Shown in pieces: positions 41,989 through 51,769 of a stretch of 64,000 nt of DNA. Each line of letters begins with the position of its first letter. The stretch's first letter is position 1. Both the position numbers and the translations under genes were made by a program. The notes under the pieces are model-generated. The model was not told the origin of the DNA and did no database searches. It was given only the letters and a program-made list of their open reading frames with translations. Source of the DNA: Clostridium sp. AN503 (GTDB taxonomy: Bacteria; Bacillota; Clostridia; Lachnospirales; Lachnospiraceae); the NCBI RefSeq assembly GCF_040719375.1, contig NZ_JBFDTP010000001.1:248001-312000 (forward strand). The letters are read 5' to 3'.

Positions 41989-42147
41989 CCTTGCAAATTA
42001 ATTCTATCACATGCCGCAAGGATATGCAACTCCTTTCTTCTTTTTTTACAATCTTTCAAATCTATTTAACTAAAAAGTTTTTCTCATATGTATGTATCCT
42101 TTTTCTAAAATCCTTTGCAACTAATTTCCAAGATATGCAATCTTGGT
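41989..42147. repeat. Two imperfect repeats in the gap upstream of the winged-helix gene
   Basis: CCTTGCAAATTAATT ... GCAAGGATATGCAA (41989-42029) resembles CCTTTGCAACTAATTT ... CCAAGATATGCAA (42111-42140). The second ends in a perfect CCAAGAT-ATGCA-ATCTTGG dyad (42128-42146). Possible operators. The rest of 41962-42382 shows no gene. Confidence 0.35.
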
Positions 42148-42382
42148 ATTGTATCATATACTTATACTTTTTCCAGTTGAATCTAAACCATTGATCTATG
42201 AGCAACCGTTACCGTCTCAATCAAACGCAATCAGACTTGCTAATTATATTGTTGTCCTACTCATCAAAATCCACCTAAATAAAAACGCGAAAAGAACTAT
42301 CTGACACTTTCATTTTTTAAGTTACTAATTCTTGTTCTTATAAGGATGATTATGCGAAGTGAAATGTTAGGAGTTCCCACGT

Positions 42383-43777
42383 ATGAAAAGCTATGAACAA
42401 TATAAACGTCTGATCCGTTTCTTCACCTCGGTCGCCATCCTGGCCATCGAGGTGGGCATCTACTGGATCGCCTGGGACCAGTACTTTTCCCAGGCTGCAG
42501 GCACGCCCTTCTTCCGAAAAGGGGACTGGCTGATGGCTGCCGTCTATGCCATCCTGCTGTTATTCTTTTCCCGGATGTACGGCGGACTGAAGATCGGATA
42601 TTTAGAGAAGGGCAATGTGCTCTACTCCCAGGTACTCTCCGTGATCCTCGTCAATGTGATCACGTATCTTCAGGTGGCGCTCCTGGCGAAACGGTTTTTA
42701 GGGCCGGCGCCTTTCCTGGTGATGTTCGCCTGCCAGGTCATTGCGATCTGCATCTGGACGCTGTTGGCAAACAAGCTGTTCCAAAAGCTGTTCCCGCCGC
42801 GCCAGATGCTCCTGATCTACGGCAACCGGCCGTCCCTAACCCTGATGCACAAGATGAACTGCCGCAAGGACCGGTATCAGATCCGGCAGGTGGTACATAT
42901 CGAGGTGGGATTAGAGCGGATCCTGGAGCTGATCGCGGACTATGACGCAGTGGTCATCTGCGACGTGCCGTCCCAGATCCGGAACCAGGTCTTAAAGTAT
43001 TGCTATGGCAAGGGGATCCGGGTATATGTGACCCCGAAGATCTCCGATATCCTGATCCGCAGCGCGGAGGATGTGAACCTGTTTGACACGCCGCTGATCA
43101 TGGCGAGGAACGGGAGGATGTCCATCGAACAGGCATTTGCAAAGCGGACGATGGACATCGTGATCGCAGGGATCGCCTGTGTGATCGCCTCCCCGTTCAT
43201 GCTGGTGACAGCCCTGGCCGTAAAGCTTCAGGACGGCGGCCCGGCGCTGTACAAGCAGAAACGCCTGACTATCGACGGGGAGGAATTTTATGTATATAAG
43301 TTCCGGAGCATGCGGATGGATGCGGAGAAGGACGGCGTGGCGCGGTTAGCCAGCGCTGGGGACAGCCGGATCACCCCGGTGGGGGCATTTATCCGGAAGG
43401 TACGGCTGGATGAGCTGCCGCAGCTTTTTAACATCTTAAAAGGCGATATGAGCATCGTGGGGCCGAGGCCGGAGCGGCCGGAGATCGCAGCGCAGTACGA
43501 GGCAGAGATGCCGGAGTTCCAGTACCGGCTGCGGGTGAAGGCAGGGCTTACCGGGTATGCGCAGATCTTTGGGAAATACAACACGACGCCCTATGACAAA
43601 CTGAAGCTGGATCTGCATTACATACAGAATTATTCGGTGATGCTGGACGTGAAGCTGATGATCCAGACGGTGAAGATCTTGTTTATGAAAGAGAGTACGG
43701 AAGGGGTCGCGGCTGGGCAGACGACGGCAGCGATGGAACCTTCCACAATAGTAAAGGATAAAGAGCATGGACAATAG
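42383..43777 (+). CDS. Polyprenyl glycosylphosphotransferase (initiating sugar-phosphate transferase)
   Basis: Four or five N-terminal membrane helices and a cytoplasmic Rossmann-like segment (about 140-240) lead to the catalytic domain (from about 252). Conserved elements are KRTMDIVIAG, YKFRSMRMDAE, RKVRLDELPQ with the Asp-Glu pair, and MSIVGPRPERP. It attaches the first sugar-1-phosphate to undecaprenyl phosphate, initiating repeat-unit assembly. ATG 42383 follows TAGGAG. This gene is GC-rich like the left arm, whereas everything after it is AT-rich. First gene of the capsule operon. Confidence 0.93.
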   Translation: MKSYEQYKRLIRFFTSVAILAIEVGIYWIAWDQYFSQAAGTPFFRKGDWLMAAVYAILLLFFSRMYGGLKIGYLEKGNVLYSQVLSVILVNVITYLQVALLAKRFLGPAPFLVMFACQVIAICIWTLLANKLFQKLFPPRQMLLIYGNRPSLTLMHKMNCRKDRYQIRQVVHIEVGLERILELIADYDAVVICDVPSQIRNQVLKYCYGKGIRVYVTPKISDILIRSAEDVNLFDTPLIMARNGRMSIEQAFAKRTMDIVIAGIACVIASPFMLVTALAVKLQDGGPALYKQKRLTIDGEEFYVYKFRSMRMDAEKDGVARLASAGDSRITPVGAFIRKVRLDELPQLFNILKGDMSIVGPRPERPEIAAQYEAEMPEFQYRLRVKAGLTGYAQIFGKYNTTPYDKLKLDLHYIQNYSVMLDVKLMIQTVKILFMKESTEGVAAGQTTAAMEPSTIVKDKEHGQ

Positions 43778-44537
43778 CCCATTGATTTCCGTTATAATGC
43801 CTGCTTACAATGCAGAAAAAACGTTGATTCAGGCAGTTCAGTCTGTCATCAACCAGACTTACTGTAATTGGGAGTTATTAATTATAGATGACTGCTCTAT
43901 AGATAACACATATGCATTGATGCAAAAACTTCAACTCAGCAATACAAAAATCAAAATTTTGAAAAACCATCAAAATGCAGGTGTATCTGAGTCACGGAAT
44001 AAAGGTGTGCAAGCTGCGTTGGGGTCATGGATTGCCTTTTTGGACAGTGATGATATGTGGGCTCCCAACAAACTGGAAAAACAAGTAAAATTATTAGCGC
44101 GAAATAATGAAGCTGCTCTGATATTTACAGGAAGCGCTTTTGTGAATGCAATTGGAGAAATGTCAGAATACAAGCTTTCTGTACCTGAGACAATCACATA
44201 TCATCAGTTATTAAAACAAAATGTAATTTCCTGTTCATCAGTAATGGTTAAAAGAGATATAATCTGTCATTTTCCGATGAAATATGATGACATGCATGAA
44301 GATTATGCAGTATGGCTGCAAATCTTAAAACAGGGGTATCAGGCTTATGGAATCAATGAGCCATTGCTAGTATATCGCCTGTCAACAAATTCAAAATCAA
44401 GCAATAAGAAAAAAGCTGCATTGATGACATATAAAGTATATCGCTACCTTGGTCTGAACCATATACAGGCAATGTATTATTTTGTTTGGTATGGCTGTAA
44501 AAATCTAAAAAAATATCACGCAATACAAAAAAAGTAA
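43767..44537 (+). CDS. Glycosyltransferase family 2 (256 aa)
   Basis: A compact GT-A enzyme: ISVIMPAYNAEKTL, IIDDCSIDNT, AGVSESRNKG and FLDSDDMW as the D-x-D region, with HEDYAVW as the acceptor-side acidic motif. It overlaps the priming transferase by 11 bp, so it is a candidate for the second sugar addition. The base composition changes abruptly here to about one-third GC. Sugar unknown. Confidence 0.9.
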   Translation: MDNSPLISVIMPAYNAEKTLIQAVQSVINQTYCNWELLIIDDCSIDNTYALMQKLQLSNTKIKILKNHQNAGVSESRNKGVQAALGSWIAFLDSDDMWAPNKLEKQVKLLARNNEAALIFTGSAFVNAIGEMSEYKLSVPETITYHQLLKQNVISCSSVMVKRDIICHFPMKYDDMHEDYAVWLQILKQGYQAYGINEPLLVYRLSTNSKSSNKKKAALMTYKVYRYLGLNHIQAMYYFVWYGCKNLKKYHAIQKK

Positions 44538-44558
44538 TTAGTTTAATGGAGAAAGAAC

Positions 44559-46016
44559 ATGAAAGTATTTTTTATAAATCCCCCTTTTAAATCTGAATAT
44601 GGCAAATTTTCAAGAGAATCCCGCAGTCCCGCAGTAACAAAAAGCGGAGCTTTATATTACCCGCTATGGCTTATTTATGCAGCCGCTTACACAGAAAAAA
44701 AAGGTTTTAATATTGAATTCCTTGATGCACCTGCAAAACAATGGAGTGAAAAAGAAAGCATTGCCTATATAAAAGAACATGCATCAGATACAGGTTTATT
44801 TGTATTAGACACCAGTACTCCCTCCATCAACAGCGATATTTCCTTTGGTGCCAGATTGAAAGAACTGTATCCAGATGCGTTTATCCTTTTGGTAGGTACG
44901 CACCCATCTTCAACGGTTACAGAAACACTTAATAGCAATCATTTAATAGACGGCGTTGCCCGGAAAGAATACGATTACACTGTCTTTAATCTGGCAAAAG
45001 CCTTACAGGAAAACGAAGATTTAAATACAGTGTACGGAATCTCCTATCGCAGAAATGATGAAATCCAGCATAATCCGGATGCAGAGTACATTCAAGATTT
45101 AGATACGATACCCTATGCGTCAGAGTTTATTCAGCATTATCTTGATCCCAGAGACTATTTTTTTGCAGCAGCCCATTACCCGTCAATTCAGATATTTACA
45201 GGCCGCGGATGCCCCAGCAGGTGTAACTTCTGTGTATATCCTCAGACCATGCATGGGCATCAGTACCGGTTAAGGACACCGGAAAATGTGGTTGGCGAGT
45301 TTGAGTATATTGCTAATCATTTTCCAGATGTAAAAGAAGTGGTCATAGAAGATGATACATTTACTGCAAACAAAAAGCGTGTTATGGACATTTGCAGCCT
45401 GCTTATTGAAAAAGGATTAAATAAGCGCTTAAAATGGCTTTGCAATGCCAGGGTAAATCTGGATTTGGAGACTATGCGTATCATGAAAAAAGCTGGCTGC
45501 CGGCTTATCATACCAGGCATTGAAAGCGGAAACCAGCAAATCTTGAATAATATTAAAAAAGGCACAACGTTAGCGCAGATAGAAGCTTACGTGAAAAATG
45601 CGAAAAAAGCAGGACTTCTGATTCATGCATGTTACATGGTCGGAAATCAAGGCGAGACCAAAGAAACCATGGAAAATACGTTGAAGTTGGCCCTGCATTT
45701 GAACACAGATACCGCTCAGTTCTTTCCTTTAATTCCCTATCCGGGTACAGAAGCTTATGAATGGGCGTTGGAAAACCATTACATTAAGGAAGGTTATGAC
45801 CATTACTGTAAGGAGGACGGCACTCATAACTGTGTGTTGGAACTTCCTGAACTGACCTCAGAAGAAATGGTTGGCTTTTGTGATAATGCAAGGCGTAGAT
45901 ATTATATGCGGCCACGGTATATCATGCATCGACTGTGGGTGGGATTGAAAGACCCGGATGATTTGAAGCGGTCATTAAAGGCATTTAATCGATTAAAAAA
46001 ATATCTTTTCAAATAA
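44559..46016 (+). CDS. Radical SAM protein with B12-binding-like N-terminus (485 aa)
   Basis: The N-terminal ~190 residues form a Rossmann-like domain of the cobalamin-binding type but without an obvious DxHxxG (VGTHPSS stands at that position). The radical SAM core follows with Cys218, Cys222 and Cys225 in GCPSRCNFC and later IEDDTFTANKKR. Such enzymes methylate or rearrange unactivated carbons. In a capsule operon the substrate could be a sugar, a lipid carrier or a polyol; that is inference. ATG 44559 follows GGAGAAAG. Confidence 0.85.
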   Translation: MKVFFINPPFKSEYGKFSRESRSPAVTKSGALYYPLWLIYAAAYTEKKGFNIEFLDAPAKQWSEKESIAYIKEHASDTGLFVLDTSTPSINSDISFGARLKELYPDAFILLVGTHPSSTVTETLNSNHLIDGVARKEYDYTVFNLAKALQENEDLNTVYGISYRRNDEIQHNPDAEYIQDLDTIPYASEFIQHYLDPRDYFFAAAHYPSIQIFTGRGCPSRCNFCVYPQTMHGHQYRLRTPENVVGEFEYIANHFPDVKEVVIEDDTFTANKKRVMDICSLLIEKGLNKRLKWLCNARVNLDLETMRIMKKAGCRLIIPGIESGNQQILNNIKKGTTLAQIEAYVKNAKKAGLLIHACYMVGNQGETKETMENTLKLALHLNTDTAQFFPLIPYPGTEAYEWALENHYIKEGYDHYCKEDGTHNCVLELPELTSEEMVGFCDNARRRYYMRPRYIMHRLWVGLKDPDDLKRSLKAFNRLKKYLFK

Positions 46017-46027
46017 AGAGGTGATTT

Positions 46028-47215
46028 ATGATTAATAAGTTGGTCACAAACAAATTTCTTCGGAAAATTATATTGTTCTTTTGCAAAATGCTTACAGCAA
46101 TAAACTGTTTTTTACCTAAAAATAAGAAATGGGTGTTTTTTTATGAAAGTGTTGATTGTGAACTACATGATAATTCTCGCGCATTATATAACTATATGAA
46201 AAAACATTATCCTGAATATAAATATTTTATCTGCGCAAGTAATAAAGAAAAAAACCGCAAACTATTTTCAAATCATACAGTAGTAGTGGGGCAATTAAAA
46301 GGAATTTTATACTTTATGCTTTCAAAATATTGTTTTTATTCTTATTCATCTTTAAGGATAAAGCCATCCTCAAAACAGGTGATAGTAAATATGTGGCACG
46401 GCACCCCTTTGAAGGTCATTGGTAATCTTTCAAAAGATAAATTCAATACTGGTGAAGATATGTGCTCTTTTACTTATTTACTTGCTGCATCTGAGTTCTT
46501 CAAGCCAATTATGAGAGAAGCTTTTGGCTGTAAAGAGTCTCAAGTTTTAGTGTGTGGACATCCGAGGACAGATGATTTTTTCGTTGAGACTCACAATGAC
46601 TATTTAGACGAGATTAAAAGACATAAGAAATCCATTATTTGGATGCCTACATTTAGAGTTACAAAAGATGCACGACATAAAGACTTGGGGGACAATTATA
46701 AATATGATTCTGAAACCATGCTTCCATTACTAGAGACATATTCAAGTTTAAACACATTAGATGATTTTTGTGTTAAAAATGATATCTTACTGATTATTAA
46801 AGCACATACGTTGGCACAGATAAATAATGTGGATTTTCATAATATTCATATGATTAAAGATGAGGATCTAGAAAAACGTAATATTTCTTTATATCAGTTC
46901 ATTGCAGCCTTTGACGCTCTAATAACCGATTATTCTTCGATTTATTTTGACTATCTGCTACTCAACAAGCCAATGTGTTTCATTATCAATGATATAGAAC
47001 TTTATCAGTCTGCGAGAGGATTTGTGGTAGATAATCCGTTTGAATTAATGCCGGGAAATCATATTAAAACAATAGCGGAATTTTACCAATTTTTAACCCA
47101 AATCTTGTCAGGTATTGATTTATATTATCTTGAAAGAAGGAGGGTCAATGATTTATGTAATCAATATCACGATGGTGACAATTCAAAACGCCTGCTTCAG
47201 TTAATAGGAATGTAG
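46028..47215 (+). CDS. CDP-glycerol:glycerophosphotransferase-family protein (TagB/TagF-like)
   Basis: The family motifs NMWHGTPLK (121-129), AASEFF and ALITDYSSIYFDYL are present. These enzymes transfer glycerol-phosphate or another polyol-phosphate from a CDP donor to a lipid-linked sugar. At 395 aa the protein is the single-domain form. With the SDR-cytidylyltransferase next door it suggests that the polymer carries a polyol phosphate. Confidence 0.88.
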   Translation: MINKLVTNKFLRKIILFFCKMLTAINCFLPKNKKWVFFYESVDCELHDNSRALYNYMKKHYPEYKYFICASNKEKNRKLFSNHTVVVGQLKGILYFMLSKYCFYSYSSLRIKPSSKQVIVNMWHGTPLKVIGNLSKDKFNTGEDMCSFTYLLAASEFFKPIMREAFGCKESQVLVCGHPRTDDFFVETHNDYLDEIKRHKKSIIWMPTFRVTKDARHKDLGDNYKYDSETMLPLLETYSSLNTLDDFCVKNDILLIIKAHTLAQINNVDFHNIHMIKDEDLEKRNISLYQFIAAFDALITDYSSIYFDYLLLNKPMCFIINDIELYQSARGFVVDNPFELMPGNHIKTIAEFYQFLTQILSGIDLYYLERRRVNDLCNQYHDGDNSKRLLQLIGM

Positions 47216-47246
47216 TTAAAATTATACTAAAAAGGATATAATAATT

Positions 47247-48404
47247 ATGAAAAAAGCATTAATAATAGGCGGCAGCAACGGAATAGGAGCTGCTATTGCT
47301 AAAACTTTAATTGAAAAGGGTTATCATATCATTATTTTAGATAGATGCGTGCCCGATGAATCTATTTTTTCAAATACGGATAATTATATATATCAATATT
47401 GTAATCTGCTTGATATCGATGAATCTATATTAGAAGAATTAGCCTCATGTGAAGATATTAAGATACTAATGCTCACTGCTGGTTTCGGTCGAGTTGCGGA
47501 ATTTGAATGGCTCACACCAATGGAAATTGATAATATAATGAGAGTAAATGCGACAGCAAATATTAAAATTATACGATATTTCTATGAACGAATTAAAGAC
47601 TCGAAGCCATTTTACTGCGGTATTATGGGTTCCATAGCAGGTTGGATTAGTTCTCCTATGTTTTCTGTTTACGCAGCTTCAAAAGCGGCAATTTGCCGCT
47701 TCGTAGAAAGTATAAATATCGAGTTAGAACAGTCTGGATATCAAAATCGTATTTTGAATGTATCTCCAGGATCTATCAAAGGATCCAGGTTTAATGGAGA
47801 AGAAAATCATCTACCACTTATGGTTGCCTTAGCGGAGGAAATTATTTTTCATCTGTTTAATTCCGAGACGCTTTTTATACCTGAATACGAAACAATATAC
47901 AAAAATGTATTGCAGCGATATTCTACGGATCCACATACTTTTGGAGTGGAAAGTTATGAGTATAAAAAGAATTCTGGAAGAGTATGTAACAAGAAACAAC
48001 TTGTTGTCGGATATTTGTCTGGTACTTTTGACTTATTCCATATTGGACATCTTAATCTGTTAAAAAATGCAAAGGTACATTGCGATTATCTGATTGTGGG
48101 TGTGCACCCTAATGCTGCACATAAAGGAAAAGAGACTTTCATTCCATTTGAAGAAAGAATGGCTATTGTAAATGCCTGCAAATATGTAGATAAGGTAGTT
48201 ACATCCTGCCCGGAAGATAGTGACGCATGGGCTTTGTGGCATTATGACAGATTGTTTGTCGGAAGTGATTATAAAGGAAGTGAACGTTTCAACAGATATG
48301 AAGCATACTTTCAAGATAAGAATGTAGAAATTGTATACTTTCCTTATACAAAAGGGACAAGCAGTACGCAGATTCGCAGCGTATTATTTCAACAGCAATT
48401 ATAA
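47247..48404 (+). CDS. SDR dehydrogenase-cytidylyltransferase fusion for CDP-polyol synthesis (385 aa)
   Basis: Residues 1-245 are a classical SDR: GGSNGIGAAI (8-17), Ser129, and catalytic YAASK (142-146). Residues 250-385 are a TagD-like nucleotidyltransferase: GTFDLFHIGH (259-268) and the closing TKGTSSTQIR. The pair would reduce a keto-sugar phosphate and then activate the polyol phosphate with CTP, as TarJ and TarI or Bcs1 do for ribitol, though those use other fold families. The domain combination is unusual. The likely product is a CDP-polyol used by the neighbouring transferase (inference). Confidence 0.85.
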   Translation: MKKALIIGGSNGIGAAIAKTLIEKGYHIIILDRCVPDESIFSNTDNYIYQYCNLLDIDESILEELASCEDIKILMLTAGFGRVAEFEWLTPMEIDNIMRVNATANIKIIRYFYERIKDSKPFYCGIMGSIAGWISSPMFSVYAASKAAICRFVESINIELEQSGYQNRILNVSPGSIKGSRFNGEENHLPLMVALAEEIIFHLFNSETLFIPEYETIYKNVLQRYSTDPHTFGVESYEYKKNSGRVCNKKQLVVGYLSGTFDLFHIGHLNLLKNAKVHCDYLIVGVHPNAAHKGKETFIPFEERMAIVNACKYVDKVVTSCPEDSDAWALWHYDRLFVGSDYKGSERFNRYEAYFQDKNVEIVYFPYTKGTSSTQIRSVLFQQQL

Positions 48405-48422
48405 ATTATTATGGAGACTACT

Positions 48423-49286
48423 ATGTATGATTTAACAAGAAATGATCTTGATGAACTTCACTCGTCGCTCTTAAATATGATGAAAACATTAGATGATTTT
48501 TGTCGAACTAAGAATATCTCATATTTCATGTTAGGAGGAACAGCACTTGGGGCTATAAGACACCAAGGTTTTATTCCTTGGGATGACGATATGGATATCG
48601 GAATGCCTCAAGACGACTATAAAAAATTTCTAGATTCAACTATTAATGGGATAGGTGATGAGTATATTGTTCGAAATTATGAAAATGATAAAACATGTCC
48701 ATATGCTTTTACAAGACTAGAGGATAAAAGAACCACATATCTTGAATTGGATCGAGACAATGAGCATTATATTGGTGGAGCATATATTGATATATTCCCC
48801 TTAGTTGGGGCTTCAAATTCGTATTTTAAAAGACGCTTACAAGAAATTCATTTATTGTTATGGAAAAAAATTTTGTTTGCTAAGGTTGCCAGCCCTGCAT
48901 CAAAGAAACGTCCTTTTTACAAAAAGGCATTTATGATGTTTGCTCGTCATACATTTTCCGTAGGATTTATAATTAAAAAAATACATAAAATAATTTTTCA
49001 CTATCCATATAATGGGAGCAATTATGCGTCAAATATTTTAGGTCATTGGGGTCTTAAAGAAGTTATTCCTAAAACAGATTTTCTCCCTCCAAAAGAATAT
49101 ATATTTGAAGGGCAAAAGTTTTGGGGACCCCAAAATGCAACTAATTATCTTAACTCACTTTATGGAAAAGATTACATGACACCTCCGCCGGAGGAATTAA
49201 GAAAAGGTCATCATTATGCACATTACTTTAATTTAAACTTGCCTTACGAACAATATAACCCTGATATACATAAACAGAAGATATGA
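48423..49286 (+). CDS. LicD-family phosphotransferase
   Basis: The signature GGTALGAIRHQGFIPWDDDMDIGM is present (split here as GGTALGAIR, then PWDDDMD at about 52-58). LicD proteins transfer phosphocholine or a related phospho-substituent from a CDP donor onto surface glycans. ATG 48423 is preceded by GGAG at proper spacing; an ATG at 48411 has no site. Choline-binding-type repeat proteins at 9213, 11672 and 12222 make phosphocholine attractive, but no choline uptake or activation genes are in the window. Confidence 0.9.
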   Translation: MYDLTRNDLDELHSSLLNMMKTLDDFCRTKNISYFMLGGTALGAIRHQGFIPWDDDMDIGMPQDDYKKFLDSTINGIGDEYIVRNYENDKTCPYAFTRLEDKRTTYLELDRDNEHYIGGAYIDIFPLVGASNSYFKRRLQEIHLLLWKKILFAKVASPASKKRPFYKKAFMMFARHTFSVGFIIKKIHKIIFHYPYNGSNYASNILGHWGLKEVIPKTDFLPPKEYIFEGQKFWGPQNATNYLNSLYGKDYMTPPPEELRKGHHYAHYFNLNLPYEQYNPDIHKQKI

Positions 49287-49350
49287 GGGGCGAGGTTTTT
49301 GGCATAATATTTTTAGCGGCTATGTATAGAAAGGAATTCGCGTAGGTATT

Positions 49351-50343
49351 ATGGCTATTATCAGCATTATTATTCCAGTATACAATACAGAAAAATATTT
49401 AGAAAAATGCATTAATAGTATTTTACATCAAAAATTTACTGATTTTGAACTAATTTTAGTAGATGATGGTTCTACGGACAGTAGCGGTGCTATTTGTGAC
49501 TATTATGAACAGCTTGATACTAGAATAAAATGTGTTCACACAACTAATCAAGGGCAGTCTGCTGCTCGAAATTATGGTTTTCAGTTTTCTACCGGAAAAT
49601 ATATAGGATATGTAGACAGCGATGATTATATCTCTCCTCTATTGTTTGAAACTTTATATAACAATATTACAGTGTATAATTGCGATTTGTCAATTTGTGG
49701 TATTGCTTTGGAATATTCAGATAAGACTGTTTATTCAGAATTCCCTAATGGGGAATTCCCCCAAATTTTATCGCAAAAAGATGCATTGATAGGCGTATGC
49801 AAAGACAATGGTTTTGGCGTATATCCATGTAATAAGCTATTTAAACGTGAATTGATAGCAAAATATCCTTTTGAAGAAGGACATATATATGAAGATGCGC
49901 GAATAATAGTTCCTATGTTACTAGAAGAAAACATACGCGTTGTTTTTTCTCCCGAATCTTATTATTTTTATGTTCAAAGGCAAAGCAGTAGTATGCATCA
50001 GACATTTAATGAAAGTAATTTAGAATATATTACTGTTTGGATTCAGAATAGAGAACTAGTTGTAAAAAAGTATCCCGAGCTAAAACCTTATTATGATAAA
50101 CGCGTATATAATAATTGTTTTAAATTGTTAGATAAAATTTATTTAGATGCATGCAATTATTCGGCGGCGGAACAAAAAATTGTTAATATTTTAACTCAAA
50201 ACCCAATGTCAATTTTAAAAAATCATCTTATGACATATCACCAGCGGATAATGATTAATGTGATTAGGTGTTACTATCCACTATATAGATGGTATCGAAA
50301 AACTTTACTATTTTTAAAGTTCAGGGGAAAACATAATGATTAG
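49351..50343 (+). CDS. Glycosyltransferase family 2 (330 aa)
   Basis: GT-A signature ISIIIPVYNTEKYL, VDDGSTDSSG, GQSAARNYG and YVDSDDYI. The C-terminal ~100 residues are helical and basic, as in many capsule transferases that dock on the membrane. It overlaps the polymerase gene by 8 bp. Sugar unknown. Confidence 0.9.
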   Translation: MAIISIIIPVYNTEKYLEKCINSILHQKFTDFELILVDDGSTDSSGAICDYYEQLDTRIKCVHTTNQGQSAARNYGFQFSTGKYIGYVDSDDYISPLLFETLYNNITVYNCDLSICGIALEYSDKTVYSEFPNGEFPQILSQKDALIGVCKDNGFGVYPCNKLFKRELIAKYPFEEGHIYEDARIIVPMLLEENIRVVFSPESYYFYVQRQSSSMHQTFNESNLEYITVWIQNRELVVKKYPELKPYYDKRVYNNCFKLLDKIYLDACNYSAAEQKIVNILTQNPMSILKNHLMTYHQRIMINVIRCYYPLYRWYRKTLLFLKFRGKHND

Positions 50344-51769
50344 AAACAAAATATCTTTTGAACAAGTGTTTTTTATATTACAAGTGTTTTATGTTGTACT
50401 TGGAATTGTATGCATTGTGCCTTTTTTAAGAGAAGATTTGAATTTCCTTTATAAATATTGTTTACTTATAGGGCTTTTATGTGTATTTTATTATATTGTT
50501 TGCAAGCAGAGACTGAATTTGACAGTAAATATTTTTTCTGTCTTAATTTTTTCATTTGTTTCGATACTCTTTATAATTACTTTAGCCCATTTATATGAAA
50601 ATGGTTTTTTGAGAAATTTAAAAGTTTCTCTATATACTATTTTTCAATTTTACTTTATTGCACTTATTAGTAGACAAACTTCCTATTCAAAAGCAGTTTC
50701 CCGGCTACATATTTTGAATATGATAATTATTTTTACGATAACTATTATATCTTTTTTGAGCCTATATGTTTACTTTTTTAATATTAATGGGGAGTATCTT
50801 ATTTTTAAGAACACAGAGTTCGAGTTTAAATATTATTATGGTGTCGCATTTAATGGGCGTTTAACCGGTATAACATCTAATCCCAATGATTTGGGTATTT
50901 TATCCACCATTGGTATAGCCGTAGGAATATTGGAATATAGGAATAAAAAATCAACAAAAAAAATATACTATATTTTTACCTTTATTATTAATTATTTAGC
51001 TTTCTTAATGACAAATTCAAGAGGAGCTGAGATTTCTCTTTTAGCATTTCTGGTCTTTTACATGACTTTTTCATTTAAAAGCCTTAAATTAAGAAAAGTA
51101 TACAAAAGTGGTTACATTTTATCATTTCTACTTAGCTTAATTTTGGCTTTATTATTATTCGCATCATTTAATCCTGCCAGAAAGATGATAGGGTATTTGC
51201 CACGAGTGCAAACTTCACAAGCAAATAGCTCTGAATCAAATACTATTCAATCAATAGCTTACACCAATCTTATACGCAATACAGAAAATGAAAAAAGTGG
51301 AGGAGGACGTGTTGAATTATGGCATATTGCTAAAGACATTGTCAAAGATCACCCATTAGTAGGGGTAAGCGTTCCAAAAGAAGCGGCTATATATTATGCA
51401 CCTCATTTAAAAAATGATAGAGGTGTTCAAAGTGGAAGCTTTCATAATATAATCATTCAAACAATGGTAATGTATGGATTACCCGGCGCTATAATGCTTT
51501 TGCTTCTTATGGCTATTCTAGGTTTTCACGGAATTACGTATATTAAAAAAAATCGGCATTGCCAATATACTAAATATTTGATTTCTGTAACGGCCATATT
51601 GTTTATGTTAGTAATAAACAATATGGTTGAAGCCAATATACTTTACACGACAAACCATATGAATGCTATTTTTTTTATTTATTTTGGGTTTTTTCTATTT
51701 TTTATCAATTTTAACTATAAAGGTAATAATATAAATGCAGATGACACGTACTCAGAATTCAATTCGTAA
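50336..51769 (+). CDS. O-antigen ligase/polymerase-family protein (Wzy-like)
   Basis: About ten to twelve hydrophobic helices, with a large periplasmic-type loop (about 285-370) that contains SGGGRVELW and, near its end, FHNIIIQTMVMYGLPG. This matches Wzy_C/O-antigen ligase proteins. It would polymerise lipid-linked repeats on the outer membrane face. It overlaps its neighbours on both sides. Confidence 0.82.
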   Translation: MIRNKISFEQVFFILQVFYVVLGIVCIVPFLREDLNFLYKYCLLIGLLCVFYYIVCKQRLNLTVNIFSVLIFSFVSILFIITLAHLYENGFLRNLKVSLYTIFQFYFIALISRQTSYSKAVSRLHILNMIIIFTITIISFLSLYVYFFNINGEYLIFKNTEFEFKYYYGVAFNGRLTGITSNPNDLGILSTIGIAVGILEYRNKKSTKKIYYIFTFIINYLAFLMTNSRGAEISLLAFLVFYMTFSFKSLKLRKVYKSGYILSFLLSLILALLLFASFNPARKMIGYLPRVQTSQANSSESNTIQSIAYTNLIRNTENEKSGGGRVELWHIAKDIVKDHPLVGVSVPKEAAIYYAPHLKNDRGVQSGSFHNIIIQTMVMYGLPGAIMLLLLMAILGFHGITYIKKNRHCQYTKYLISVTAILFMLVINNMVEANILYTTNHMNAIFFIYFGFFLFFINFNYKGNNINADDTYSEFNS

